Shown piece by piece: positions 41,988 through 52,871 of a stretch of DNA of 64,000 nt (position 1 is its first letter; each line of letters begins with the position of its first letter). The DNA is from Raffaelea ambrosiae (taxonomy: Eukaryota > Ascomycota > Sordariomycetes > Ophiostomatales > Ophiostomataceae), in assembly GCA_002778195.1 (NCBI GenBank), contig PCDI01000001.1:1500939-1564938 (forward strand). Direction: 5' to 3'. Under the pieces are notes generated by a model. The model saw only the letters and a list, made by a program, of their open reading frames with translations. It made no database searches and was not told the DNA's origin. The position numbers and the translations under genes were made by a program.

Positions 41988-42139
41988 GCGAGAGAGAGAG
42001 AGTGGGAGAGAGAGACACACACACAGAAGATCCCGCTAACAATCCCACAGGCTCTGGATGCATGGCCGCGCTCGAGGCCGAGAAGTACATCTCCGAGCTG
42101 GAGGCCGAGGAGGAGGAGGCCAAGGCCAGCAGCCTCTAA
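40885..42139 (+). CDS. trr1: Thioredoxin reductase (NADPH), low-molecular-weight type
   Basis: Four exons: 40885-40903, 40983-41045, 41124-41939 and 42051-42139, with introns of 79, 78 and 111 nt, giving 328 aa. The first 19-nt exon ends with A before GTATGT, so the join reads MHSRVVIIGSGPAAHTAAIY, the expected FAD-binding start (GSGPAA). The redox centre is C140-A-V-C143; GGGDSAAEEAMFL is the NADPH site and AGDVQDKRYRQAITSAG the C-terminal FAD contact. It reduces thioredoxin in the cytosol; the Neurospora orthologue is cys-9. The last intron is largely GA dinucleotide repeat. A run of twelve C follows one base after the stop codon. Confidence 0.96.
41948..42016. repeat. GA-dinucleotide run filling the last intron of trr1
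   Basis: GAGAGA blocks interrupted by occasional CG or TG make up most of the 111-nt intron, followed by a normal branch site (cgctaac) and acceptor (cacag). Purine runs are unusual where fungal introns normally have pyrimidines. Confidence 0.85.
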
Positions 42140-43213
42140 GCCCCCCCCCCCCTACTCGTAGGCACACCCATATGCAGAAGACGAACCACTTTTTTTTAGA
42201 CACGACTTGTATTTTTTTTTATCGCTCTGAACTACGGGGCTAGAACCAAGTGGGGTGAGCACGGAAGAGGCATCGCCCGAGGCCTGGTTTCTCGGCGGGC
42301 ACACACCACTGTGACGCGCACCACACACGCATATTATCTTGCATAAAGAAAAGAGAAGAAGCTAAGGGAATAGAAAAAGTAAGGAGGTTCCTCTTCGTTG
42401 TTTGGCATGTCACATAAATTCACTTTCCCTCCTTCAGGACACATAGACGGGTCATACATCGTACACACCCACATCCCCAAGACTTATAGTTATATATAGA
42501 TGCCGACATCGGAATCATCCGGAATACAACGACAACATAGAGAACAGGAGCACATGGAGGGGGGGCCAGTTCCCGATAGAAGAAGAGATCCACAAAGCTC
42601 GTCGAATGGGCCCCTCTATATACGGCCACTATCCACTAGGGATTTGCCTCGCAGTAACAATACAGCCTCGGTCCAACAAAGTACTGACTGCATTCTTCCC
42701 TTTGACCTAGTCTGCAGAAAAGCCCCATCAATGGAAACCCGGCTGGCCACGGCTTACAAACGCCGATTGAGGTCAAATCCCCTGTCCACCGGTTTGCGCA
42801 TGTCATCCTGTCACGCCGTCAAACATTTGCCGAGACCAGCATATCATTCGGCTGACCGTCCGTTCCATCTGGGGTTGGTCCTCTTTCTTCGTCAAGAGGC
42901 ACCTAAAAAAAAACGAAAACGAAAACGAATATGAATATGAATATGGATTTGAATATGAATATGGATGTGAATATGAAAAAAGAAAAAAAAAATTCTCACG
43001 CTGGTGCTGCTCATGTATTTCCCCTTTAGTTGTCCTGTAGTTCGTGAATCCCATACAAAAAAAAATATACAATGGAAAAATGGGGAATGGAAAAGAAAAG
43101 AAAAGACAGAAACAAAAAGCAAAAAGCAAGGCTCCCATCAGCTCATTATACAAAAAAAAACACGACCGTTCATGATATTTGTCCTCCTCTTCCTCCTCAC
43201 ACATCCCCAGCCC
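42140..43213. other. Convergent intergenic region, trr1 (+) and EDEM gene (-)
   Basis: 1.07 kb with a twelve-C run at 42141-42152 and several A runs. A degenerate GAATAT/GGATGT hexamer microsatellite lies at about 42925-42978. It begins as AAAACG units and changes to GAATAT units. No gene is supported; both 3' UTRs probably lie here. Confidence 0.5.
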
Positions 43214-46200
43214 TCACACTTCGTCCCCGTCGTCCACAAGAATGTTTCGTATCCGCACGCCCTGGCTCTCCACCGTATACCGCCGCGTCAGCCCCAGCTG
43301 TGACGCCGACCCGATCTGCTCATACGCCTCCTGGCCCCCGCCCACCATGATCATCGCCAGCGGCTGCCGCCGCGCCATCCCGCCCGGCGTCCGCTGCGTG
43401 TCGTCCAGCAGCGGCCGCACGAAGTCGCTCGCGTCGTCGTGGAACGTCATCTCTTGGTTCTCGCCGCGGCTGCCCGTCCCCACATCGTCGTTGTCGCTCA
43501 CAATCACCACCAGCTGCAGGCTCTGCGCGCGGCCCGGCGGGAACGGCGGCACGTGGGCCAGCTTCTGCGAGAAGGAGCACCGACCGCGCCGCAGCACCAG
43601 CACCTGGTGCTCCCGCACGGCCGCGTCCGGGAACGGCCCGTCACACCCGTAGCCCCCCACATAGACCGTCGTCCACGGCAAAATCTCTCGTGCCACCGGG
43701 CCCGACGCCGGGATGGACGCGCCCGGCGGCGTGTCGACCGCCGGCAGCGGCGCGGCCCCGAGCCCGGTGGGCGTGACGCCGGTCGCATTCAGCACGAGAT
43801 TGAGCGGGTCGTCCATCGAGCCGGCAGCAGCGGCAGCCTCGATGGGCGTACTCGTAGCAGACTTCTTGTTGTTGTTGTTGTTGTTGGAGCCGCGGCGGTC
43901 GCTACCGGAACCGGAGGAATACTGGGACGAGAATGAAGAAGCTCCTCCTCCTCCTCCTCCTCCCCGAGCCGGCGTAGACGTCGATCGTGGCAGAGCCTCG
44001 TCCAACGACGATACAATCTGCTGCCAGAACGATTTGACCAACGTGCCAATACCGCCGCCGCTGCCGCTACCGCCGCCGCCAGCCGTCGTACCAGTGGCAT
44101 CCGAAGGGCGGCTGCCCGCACCCCCAGAAGCAGCGGTGGATGAATGGATTCCCCCGGCTCCTCCTCCTCCGCCGCCGCCGCCGCCGCCGTTGTTGTTGGT
44201 GTCATCGCTCTCGCCATCATCGTCCATCACCACCCTCCTTACCGGGCCGCCGCCTGTAGGTGCGTCCTCGGCGGTCCCGTTTCCAGTCGCCTGGTCATCC
44301 TCTGTCGTGGCCACCGTCTCACCCTCGCCCTCCTCTTGCTCATTGCCTTCCTCCTCTTCTGCCATCACCACAATCTTGTGCAAGTGGTGTAGCTTCACCA
44401 CGATCGGGTCGCGCACCAGGTTGAATCGCGGGTCCGAGATGTGGCTCAGCAGCCCCCGATCAATCAGCACCGACTCGTCACGGCCCATGGGCACGCCGTT
44501 GATGCGCGTCACGCGCCACGCCCGCTCGGTGTGCTCGTCGTCCAGCCGGAACACGAGCTTCAGACCCGAAATGCTGTGCACCCGAATCTTGTTGGTCGCC
44601 GCCCGGCTCAGGGCCGGCGGACCGCCGCCCATCATGGCATGGAACGAGCCAAACGCAGCTGGGCCACCACCGCCGCCACCACCGCCACCAGGCGTGTCCG
44701 GCTGGGCGGCCGAGAACTCGAGGCTCATCTCCAGCGGCTGCTGGATCTTGGCACACACGCCGTCCTCGGGCAGCATGGACGGCGGCAGGGTCCAGGGGTA
44801 GAATGTGTGGTTGGACAGCCTCGGTGGCGTGTACGCCGTGACCACCTGGCGCGGGTTGTACTTGCCGCCGGCCCGAGCCCGAGACGGGGGGCCCGGGGAG
44901 ACGTGCAGGTCCAGCATCTTGGAAGCATGGAAGATGTCCGTCCGCGCGGTGATGGCCGAGCCAGTCAAAGGGGCCGGCTTGGGCGGCACAGGGCACGCCC
45001 TGGTAAAGCCGTTGTCATCGTAGAGGCCGACGTCTTGGGTGGTGGAGCTTTCGGTGGTCGGGATCCTCAGGCCGTTCACAGTCATGGCTTCTGTCGCGGA
45101 TTGTTTGGGGTCCACCGGCTTCTCCTCCTTGGCGTGCTGCTGCTGCTGCTGCTGGTCCTGGGCTTGCTTGCCACTTTTCTTGTTTGTGTTGCTGTCGTTG
45201 TTGTTGCTGCGGCTGCTGCGCTTCGGCAGCTTCGTCTTCTTCCGATGGTGCCGCGTCGGGATGATCAGCGGGTGGCCCTCGGTCGTGAAGACGTAGGCGG
45301 CGTCAAGTGAGTTGAGCGGGTGGTTGTCGTCGAACAGCAGGTACATGTACTTGGCCGTCTCGCCCAGGAAAAAGCTCTCCATGCGGTCCGTCTTCTCGCC
45401 GTCGAGCACGTTCTGCAGGCCGGCCCAGCCGCAGCGCGTCCAGCAGCGCCGGTTGATGTCGCGCAGGACCATCTCGCCCACATAGAGGTACCAGGGGTCG
45501 CGCGTGGCGCGGTAGATGTGGTACGTCGACTCGATGAACTCGGGCCGCAGCGGCCACCAGCCGAGCCCGCCCTCGACGGTGCGGTCCTTGAGCGACCAGC
45601 GCTCCGGCAGCGCCGCGTACTTGGTCCACACCGCCGTGTACAGCAGGTTGGTCTCCACGGCCTCCTCGAGCTCGCCCGCCAGAACCAGCAGGCCCGAGTA
45701 GTAGGCGCCCAGGCTGTCGATCCACTGCGACGCCAGCGAGCCCGTCCAGATGTTGACGTTGACGTAGTGCGGGTGCTCGCGGTCGCTGTACAGGTGGCGC
45801 TTGATGGCCGCGTGCGCCAGGTGCCACGCCGTGAGAAACGAGTCGGGCGCATTCTCCTCGTCGCTCAGGAGCGGGAACATGGAGTTGGGGTCCATCCAGT
45901 CGGATACCACACTGCTGCTGCTGCTGCTGCTGCCGCTACTGCTCCGACCACCCGGAGGCGGCTGCTGGTATGTGCGGTTGGGCAGCTCGTGGCCCGACAG
46001 CAGAATGTGCGACTTGAGCGCGTACTCAAAAAAGCTGTCTGCACCCGCGCCAATGACGGAATGCCCCCCAATCCACCGGCCCTGCTCGGCGTCGACACCG
46101 GCCCCAATCAGGCCAATATCACTCCGCCGGTACCAGACGGCCCAGAACGCCCGCTTAGCGAGCTGCTCGAAGCGCTTGTCGCCCGTCAGGCGGCTGAGCA

Positions 46201-47130
46201 CGGTAAACTCAAGCACCAGGCTGCCGGCTCCGGCGCTGCACGTCTCGGTCACCTCCACGCCACCCGATGTACCTGCGCTGCTGCCGCTGCCGCTGCCGCC
46301 ACCCATGTCGCCGAGGTTGGTCCCATGCAGCGGGGAGTTCGCATAGAAGGGTATGCCGTAGCGCAGGTTGACGCGCGGATACGGCATGCCGGTGGGTGAG
46401 TAAAAGGCCGGCAGCAGCCGCGTGGCCAGGTCGTTGGCCAGACGCAGCAGCTGGCCGTCGTAGACAAAGCCGTTGGGCCAGATGTTGTTGCGCCGGGACG
46501 ATGACGACTCCTCCGGGTCCGGCGGGTTGTAGCCGGTGATGGGCAGGTCGCCGACGGCAAACAGGTGGGCACTCAGCAGGCCGCCCACGCCGCGGATGAC
46601 CGTCTCAAACACCTGCACCTTGCTGTCCTGGTCGAAGCCCCGGCCGCGCTGGCCCTGGCCTGATGGGCCGGGCCGTCCGTCGCCGTAGAGCTGTACCAGA
46701 GAAGCGACGCCATCTTGGAACTCGCGCAGGGATCGAGGGCCGACATCGCCGTCTTCGGGAGGAGCCGAGGCCAAGATGGCCAATGTAGAGAGGCTGTCAA
46801 TGAGGGTCAGGGAGTAGTTTCCGAGGACGTCGTTGAGTTCGACGTTGCGGGGGTTCTTGTTGTCGCGCGTCAATGGCATGCAGGAGACCGGGCGGAGCTG
46901 TGAGAGGCGGAAGAGTTAGTGACAGTAAAGATGGGGGTGTAGGGGGGGAAATAAGGTCAAGGCGTAGTTACCTCGTCCTCGGGAAAGGCAATCTGCATGT
47001 AGCCGTCGAATCCGTGGTAGAACATCTTGGCTGTTTCCTGGCGCAGCTCGGCCACGCGATCGGCGCGCATGGCCCGCACCGGCACTGCCCAGCATGCCAA
47101 CAGCGCCAACAGCAGCGTTGGCAGGGCCAT
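43214..47130 (-). CDS. EDEM/Htm1-type GH47 ER mannosidase-like protein with C-terminal PA domain
   Basis: Two exons on the minus strand: 47130-46972 and 46897-43214, with a 74-nt intron (46898-46971, CTAAC branch), giving 1280 aa. Residues 1-20 form a signal peptide. The splice joins MFYHGFDGYMQIAFPEDE to LRPVSC, the normal GH47 entry. The GH47 (alpha/alpha)7 domain spans about 35-600, with VLGNYSLTLIDSLSTLAIL, the Glu-containing LVLEFTVLSRLTGD, GAGADSFFEY, PLRPEFIESTY, ESFFLGETAKYMYLLFD and FTTEGHPL. The GH47 loops carry Ser and Asn/Gln/Lys-rich inserts. A protease-associated domain lies at about 1120-1190. Such proteins trim N-glycans of misfolded glycoproteins to mark them for ER-associated degradation. 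The C terminus ends DDGDEV and shows no HDEL-type retrieval signal. An in-frame ATG at 47172 would add 14 residues. Confidence 0.9.
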
Positions 47131-50100
47131 CGTGTCGCGCAGACGCTGAGACACGTGCGTCCTCACCGTCATTGTGGCTGCGACGTGCTGTCCTTCGCTG
47201 CGGCTGTCATCGTGGCATCCTATTTGCGTGCTGCCGTTGTCGCCGTTGCTGTCGCGACTCGTGCCTGGCGGAGGCATCACCGACGGGAGTGTCGTCGTGT
47301 CGAGGAAGACGGCATAGAGGTGAGGAGAGACCGCGATGATAATATTTTCTCGATTGGAAATCCAAAAAAAGGGTAAGAAGACACACAAGACCGCCCCAAG
47401 TTCACAGGCAGAGCATCGCCAAAGAAGAAAAAAAAAGAAAAAAAAGGGGGTGCGTGGTCGCCTCTTTTCCTTTTAGGGTCCTGACCAAGAAAAAAAAACG
47501 AATAAATAGCGAAGGGGGGTCGAGCAAAATACAACTATGCTGAGGCGTTGGCTTGGATTGTTGGAGGTCTCGTGTCCGCTCTCGTCGAATTGAGATGGAA
47601 GAACGCCCCCCAAAAAGATCAACCGTTGGATGATTGGAGCAAACACGTTGTCTACTATGGTACGGTACCACGGGTTCCTTTTTCTGGGGTGGAATGGCCC
47701 GCCACTTCCACGCTCAGGCACGCCACACAAGCGAGGCTGAACTGTGGCGGTGGTGGCCACTCAGTGTCTAAGACAGCACACGTGACTATGCCCTCGATCT
47801 CCGACTTCGCTGCGGCTCGAACTCTATGTTAGCACTTACACAAGAAATGGACAAAACTACACGTGCACATGTGTGGCGCTTGAAGGTCTTCATAGTTGGT
47901 CGACGACACAGAGACCCCAAATTGTCAATGGGTTGGTGAAAACTCTGGAGTATGGATCGCAGTGTAGGGGGCCCTCAGACTGATATCTCACTTCGTTCTC
48001 CAATTGTCAGAAAGCCCACTCCTTATTGGACAGGCAAGTTTGTAACTACTGCTTATTTGTTTATTTGGCTGTTCAACACAACTTTATAAGGTTGTCCAAC
48101 CTGCGTGCACAAGGCCTGACTCATTTTCAGAAAGAATCTCATGTAATCAGACAAATAATGCATTTCATCCTCTCATTGTTTCTGGCTCCTCCAAGTTTCA
48201 TGTTTGGCAAAGACTGTATTTATAGATTTTTTCCACTTTCGCCTCTTGCCCTGCCGTCTTCCCCACACTCCAACGCCCGCACCACCACAGCCTCGTCCCT
48301 TGAAAGATATGTTGCTCTTTACGTTTGATCGCCCGCCAGCATCAACGGGTCCAGTTTTTTTGTCACCATTTGTCATTGGCGTGGGAAACAAGAAAACAAG
48401 GATCTGTTTTTTTTTTGCCTCTGTCCCGTCTGGATGTACCCTATACAAGTAACTAGTGCATGGGACGACGAGCATAATTTGAGTTTTGCTGCCCCCTTTC
48501 TTGAGAGCACGCCCCCTCCTCTATCTGCCACAGGTATTATCATATCTAGCGATCTCCAGGATCTGCTTGCGGGAAGGTCCCGGTTTGTTTTGGTATTTGA
48601 GAAAACCAACAGACCACCAAACCTTCTGAGATCGACAAACTGACAAGAAAAGGGGGGGGCGAAGAGAGTGATTTGTGTTGGTCGTGCTCTTCCGCTCTGG
48701 GACACCAGCCCAGCACTCTTATTTGTGTAGGTGTGGGTGTGGGTTATCTCCTGATGATCTTTAGCCGTTGGACGATCGCTCGCAATTTTTTTTCTATGAT
48801 TTGCATTTGCACGAATCGAGCCTTGCGGGGGGAAAACTTATAACTTGTTTTAAACATCATGAAATTTGTCACAACGTGCCGAATGCACACAAGCATCCGA
48901 TTCCACCCCACCCAACAAGGAGAATAAAGTAAATTTGAAATAGCTCTTGGGCCTTCCTGATCAAATTATATTGTCGTTCCGCCGTATGACCGGTCATTAT
49001 GGACAACGGGACCATCTCTTGCGCAATGTGTGACAGGATATGTCAAGTCGGAGACAGAAGCGGCAACAATACATTATCTCCTGCTGCAGGGCCCCGGCAT
49101 CAGGTACAAGGTTGCTCAAGGGGGCTTCAGTGAGACAAAGAGTTCCGATCATCGGGGTAACCCGAAATGAACAGACTAAATGGAAAAAAAAAAAAAAATA
49201 GAGCAAAAGCAGGCAGTTAATACAGCGATTCTAGAACGAACAATTTATCCCTGATGCTGTTGCTTTTGCTGTTGTTGGGGTCGTTGGGCTAGTTGCACGT
49301 TGTGAAGTTTCCCCAGTCCACTGTACAACCAACAGCACGGGCCCTCGAACCTGCATCCAACCCAACCAGATAAACACACAGTTGTCAAAAGAATCGCTGC
49401 TTTTAGCTCAGTATATTCTCTTTCGTGGACCGCAACACCAACTGTTTATTAGAACATTCGAATAGACCACCATTTCCCTAGTTACCCCGGAACCGTTGTA
49501 TAAGTGCTGATATATAGTAACACTCGTAAATTTCTTTTCGGATGTCCACACTGTCGGGCAAGGGACGCGGATTTGAAAAGAGGCTTATACGGCAATATCT
49601 CTATTTTCATGAAATACAAATTATCTGGGTGCAACTATTTTCGCGGCATGGGCTCTTAGTACCGCCTAAAAAGGACCGAAACAAAAACAAACAAGGAGCA
49701 AACACTGGTATAAGAGCAAAAGGATAAATAAAGGTGCTTTGAAGCATCGGAACTCTGTATAAGAACAATAGCCGTGCCCAAAACGAAATTGAAAACCAAC
49801 AAGGAAACAAAGCCCAGCCACCTTTCAGCGCAAGTCATGGCTATCCACCAGAAAATTCGAAAGCAGGCCCTTGCCTTGCGAAATCAAAAGTTGGGGAGAC
49901 TCAAGAAACAAAAACTCGAGAAACAAAAAAATACAAAAGAGCAAACGAGCATAAAATAGTCAGGAAACAAACCCAACAAACCAAACCAAACCACACTGCT
50001 CCAATGGCCCCGGCAAAGGAGGGTGTCCAAATTTTCAAACGTCTAAATGGATATTATTCCAATTTCCCAGTGACCCAGTAAAAAAACAACAATGACGCCC

Positions 50101-50263
50101 AGCAGCGAGGTTTTTGGCGAAACAGAAAGCAAGACAGGAAAATCCAAAACCAGTCTAAAGGGGAAAGGAGACCCGTGAATAAAGGAGGAGGGGGAATCAA
50201 CGATCAAATGAGACTAGGAATGAAATGTTGTCCGTAAACTATAGACAAAAGTGCTCGGCACCA
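47131..50263. other. Intergenic, upstream of the EDEM gene and downstream of the Myb-like gene
   Basis: 3.1 kb that becomes A/T-rich from about 47840 to 50220, unlike the surrounding GC-rich genes. Open frames are short and unrelated to families I know. No inverted terminal repeats, tRNA or element ends were seen. The last 300 bases before 50264 probably form the 3' UTR of the Myb-like gene. Confidence 0.45.
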
Positions 50264-52871
50264 TTATTGTCTGTATGGATCACTTTTCATGCGATGGGAA
50301 TTGAGCTGCTCATACGTCTCACGCGCGACCCGTTCGCTGCGAGCAGAAAGGTTGCTGCTCATGCCATAGTGGGCCACGCTTGCCGGACCCATGGATGCGA
50401 CTGGCGATGGATTGGGCAGAGGCAAAGACACTTGGTTAGATCCATCGTGAGGACCACCATTGGTGCCGCTTTCCATCAAATCCCTATCGTACTTCCTTTC
50501 GAGCTGGTCAAGAATCTCATTTTCTTGATCGGAGGGATACGCATTGGCCGGCATGGGTTCGCTCACAGCCTCGTATCCCGTGTGGTGAGGGGGGGGGTGC
50601 GGAAGGGCGTATTGAGGGTGGTGGGCCATAGTAACCGGACTGTAGCCGTTCGTCCAGCCTGCCGCGGTCATCATCCCGGTCGGGTCCTGGTGATGGTGCT
50701 GGGCAGCCAGATGGCTACTGGCCGCGATCGCTTGCGACTTACGCCGCAGAGCGCTCCGTCGCCGACGGCGAAGTTTGGTGTTCTCATCGAGAAGCGGCTC
50801 CTCCAAGCCAAGGCGCACAAGCATCATCTCGATATCAACTGGCTTCCAATCCCAAACTTTACCGCCACCCTTTTCTTTGAGGAGGGCGTTCAAGCGAGAA
50901 AACCGTTGCTGCTCGTCTTCGCGGTATGCCTGGATAAGAATATCCTTCTATAATAAGGGGTTAGAAATATGTTCAAACATAAATTGTTATACCACTGCGA
51001 CGCTCAAAAACTTGCCTCGGCTTCGGGCCATTGGACAAATCGCCGGAAAGCTCTTGTGAACTTCATCTGGAGCCGAGCAGTTCCAGACGTGCCGGGATAC
51101 TTTTCGGAATACTGGTGAGCAATGGCGTCCCACATGCCCTTGCCACGTGTGCCCTTGAATTGTTGGTGCAGCTGGAACAGAAACTGCTCTTCCTCGCTAG
51201 CCTTGTCGCTGAGTGCGACATTCGGCTGGTCTGTAGTAGCGCTCGCGGCTGCTTCAGCTGTGGCAGCTGCAACGGCCGCTGCAGTCGTGGTGATCGGACC
51301 ATTGCCGAGGTTGTCGGCTTCAGGCCCGGAGCGGGCAGGGCTATACGCATTGTTATTGGTGTTGTTGCAATGGAACATTAGCTTCACATCGCCGGCCTGG
51401 GTCCGTGGAGTGCTAGGGTCCTCGGAGCCACCAGGGGTGACCGTGGCATGCCGGCTGTCGCTGGTCGGCTGCGCAATACGGCTGGATGGGCCAGCGGAGG
51501 CAGGGTGAACAAATGACTGGCTCGGATGGTGGCCAGTCGGCTGGAGGGCGGCCGTATCCCTATAGTCCTGACGTGGAGGTCTGTACTGCGCCGGATTGGG
51601 CTGTGAAAGAATCGGTGCAAGCCCATGCTGGCCCTGAGACGGGTGCTGCGGCTGGCCCATGGTCGTGACAGATGGGCCAGCCTGATTCTGCGTATGCGGC
51701 GGCTGGTGAGCTTGCTGCTGCGGGTAGGAAGTGTGGCCGGGACCGCGGTAAAATCCAGGTTGGGGATTGAATAAAGGATATTCCATGTTAGCGCTGTTGT
51801 TTGCATCGTCAGACGACGAAGACATCCCGTACGGGGCACCGTAGTACGGCGCCATTGGGGGAGAGATTTCGTCGTCCTTGGGTGAAGTATGGATGTAGTT
51901 GTTGATTTCAAAACTGTTACCCGCAGTTGGTTGTTCGGCCTGGCCTGGGGCAGTGGTGTCGTAAGGATACAGCATTCTTGACGACGCAGGAGGCGTGAGT
52001 TGTTGCGAATGCGGCGGATGGATAGTCTGTGGAGACGAAGAGTGGGAAGGGACAAATGGCCGAGACACCTTGTTGCCTGGCTTATTTATATGCAGCAGGT
52101 GTTGGGGCTGTGGGTTGTGATGTTGTTTCTGCGTGTGTTGCTGCGGGTGATGACGGGAGGACGGTGAGCCGGAACTCGAAGTTGGCGTCAACAACGTCGA
52201 GTCAGCTGCGGCCGGAAGGTTGAAGCTGGACACCTAACAATGAATGTACGAGTAAGTATGGGGTTCCGATGTCATTATGACACTTCTGCGCATCATCTTC
52301 TTGGTCGAATCTTTCGGCCGAGTCCACTCTCAAGGCACAACAGCACGCTGGGTTTTGCGCTATTGTTGTTTGTGCCTATTTTCTGTGTTCCTCGTTCTGT
52401 TTTGGTCCCGGCAGGTGACTGTTGGAAGTTGGGGAAGAGGAAAAGGAGAGAGGGCTCAAGGGAAAGGGCAGACAGCGGAGTTTTGTTACGGTGCGAATGT
52501 GGGAGCTAAAAGAGGGTATGACGCGAGAGTCAAAAAGAAGGAGTAACACGGTGTAGAGTCAAGAACTAGTGGTCTTGCACGCACCCCCCTCCTCCCCCAA
52601 CCACTTCTTAACATGTGATAAAAATGGGAAAAAAAGGGTAAAGAAGAGTGAAGGAAGCAAGTGAAAAGGACGAGGAAGAGAAGAAAACCGCAGGAAAATT
52701 ACATACTGCACTGTAGGGGGTCAACTCATGAGTTGGATAGGCAGAGGTGGCTGAGGGAGCGGTGGAACAGCTAGTGCTGTTCAGGCTGGTATCGACTTGC
52801 ATGCCTTTGCCGGTACTGTTGGCACTCTGGATCAGATAGGGCGCCTCTGTCATGTCAAGGTGGATATGCAT
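50264..52871 (-). CDS. Myb/SANT-like domain protein, putative transcriptional regulator
   Basis: Three exons on the minus strand: 52871-52707, 52233-51016 and 50947-50264, giving 688 aa. Intron 1 is 473 nt (GTATGT ... GTTAG), long for this genome. Intron 2 is 68 nt and has a GC donor (GAG|GCAAGT) with a CTAAC branch and TATAG acceptor. Reading it as GC-AG gives a phase-0 join, WPEAE to KDILIQAYRED. The domain at about 400-510 has the tryptophan/helix pattern of fungal Myb/SANT-like DNA-binding regions (QFKGTRGKGMWDAIAHQYSE, FTRAFRRFVQWPEAE) and is followed by a basic stretch (KLRRRRRSALRRKSQ), a probable nuclear signal. The flanks are Gln/Pro/His/Ser-rich, as in fungal transcription factors. 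No orthologue name is assigned. Confidence 0.75.

Noticed and set aside
47548..47832. Short frames in the A/T-rich stretch after the EDEM gene as possible genes
   Set aside because: Fewer than 100 codons, no splice partners, no motif.
47840..50220. The A/T-rich block as a possible RIP-mutated transposon
   Set aside because: The base composition is suggestive, but I found no terminal repeats, target-site duplications or recognisable transposon coding remnants; a dinucleotide-based RIP index would be needed to decide.
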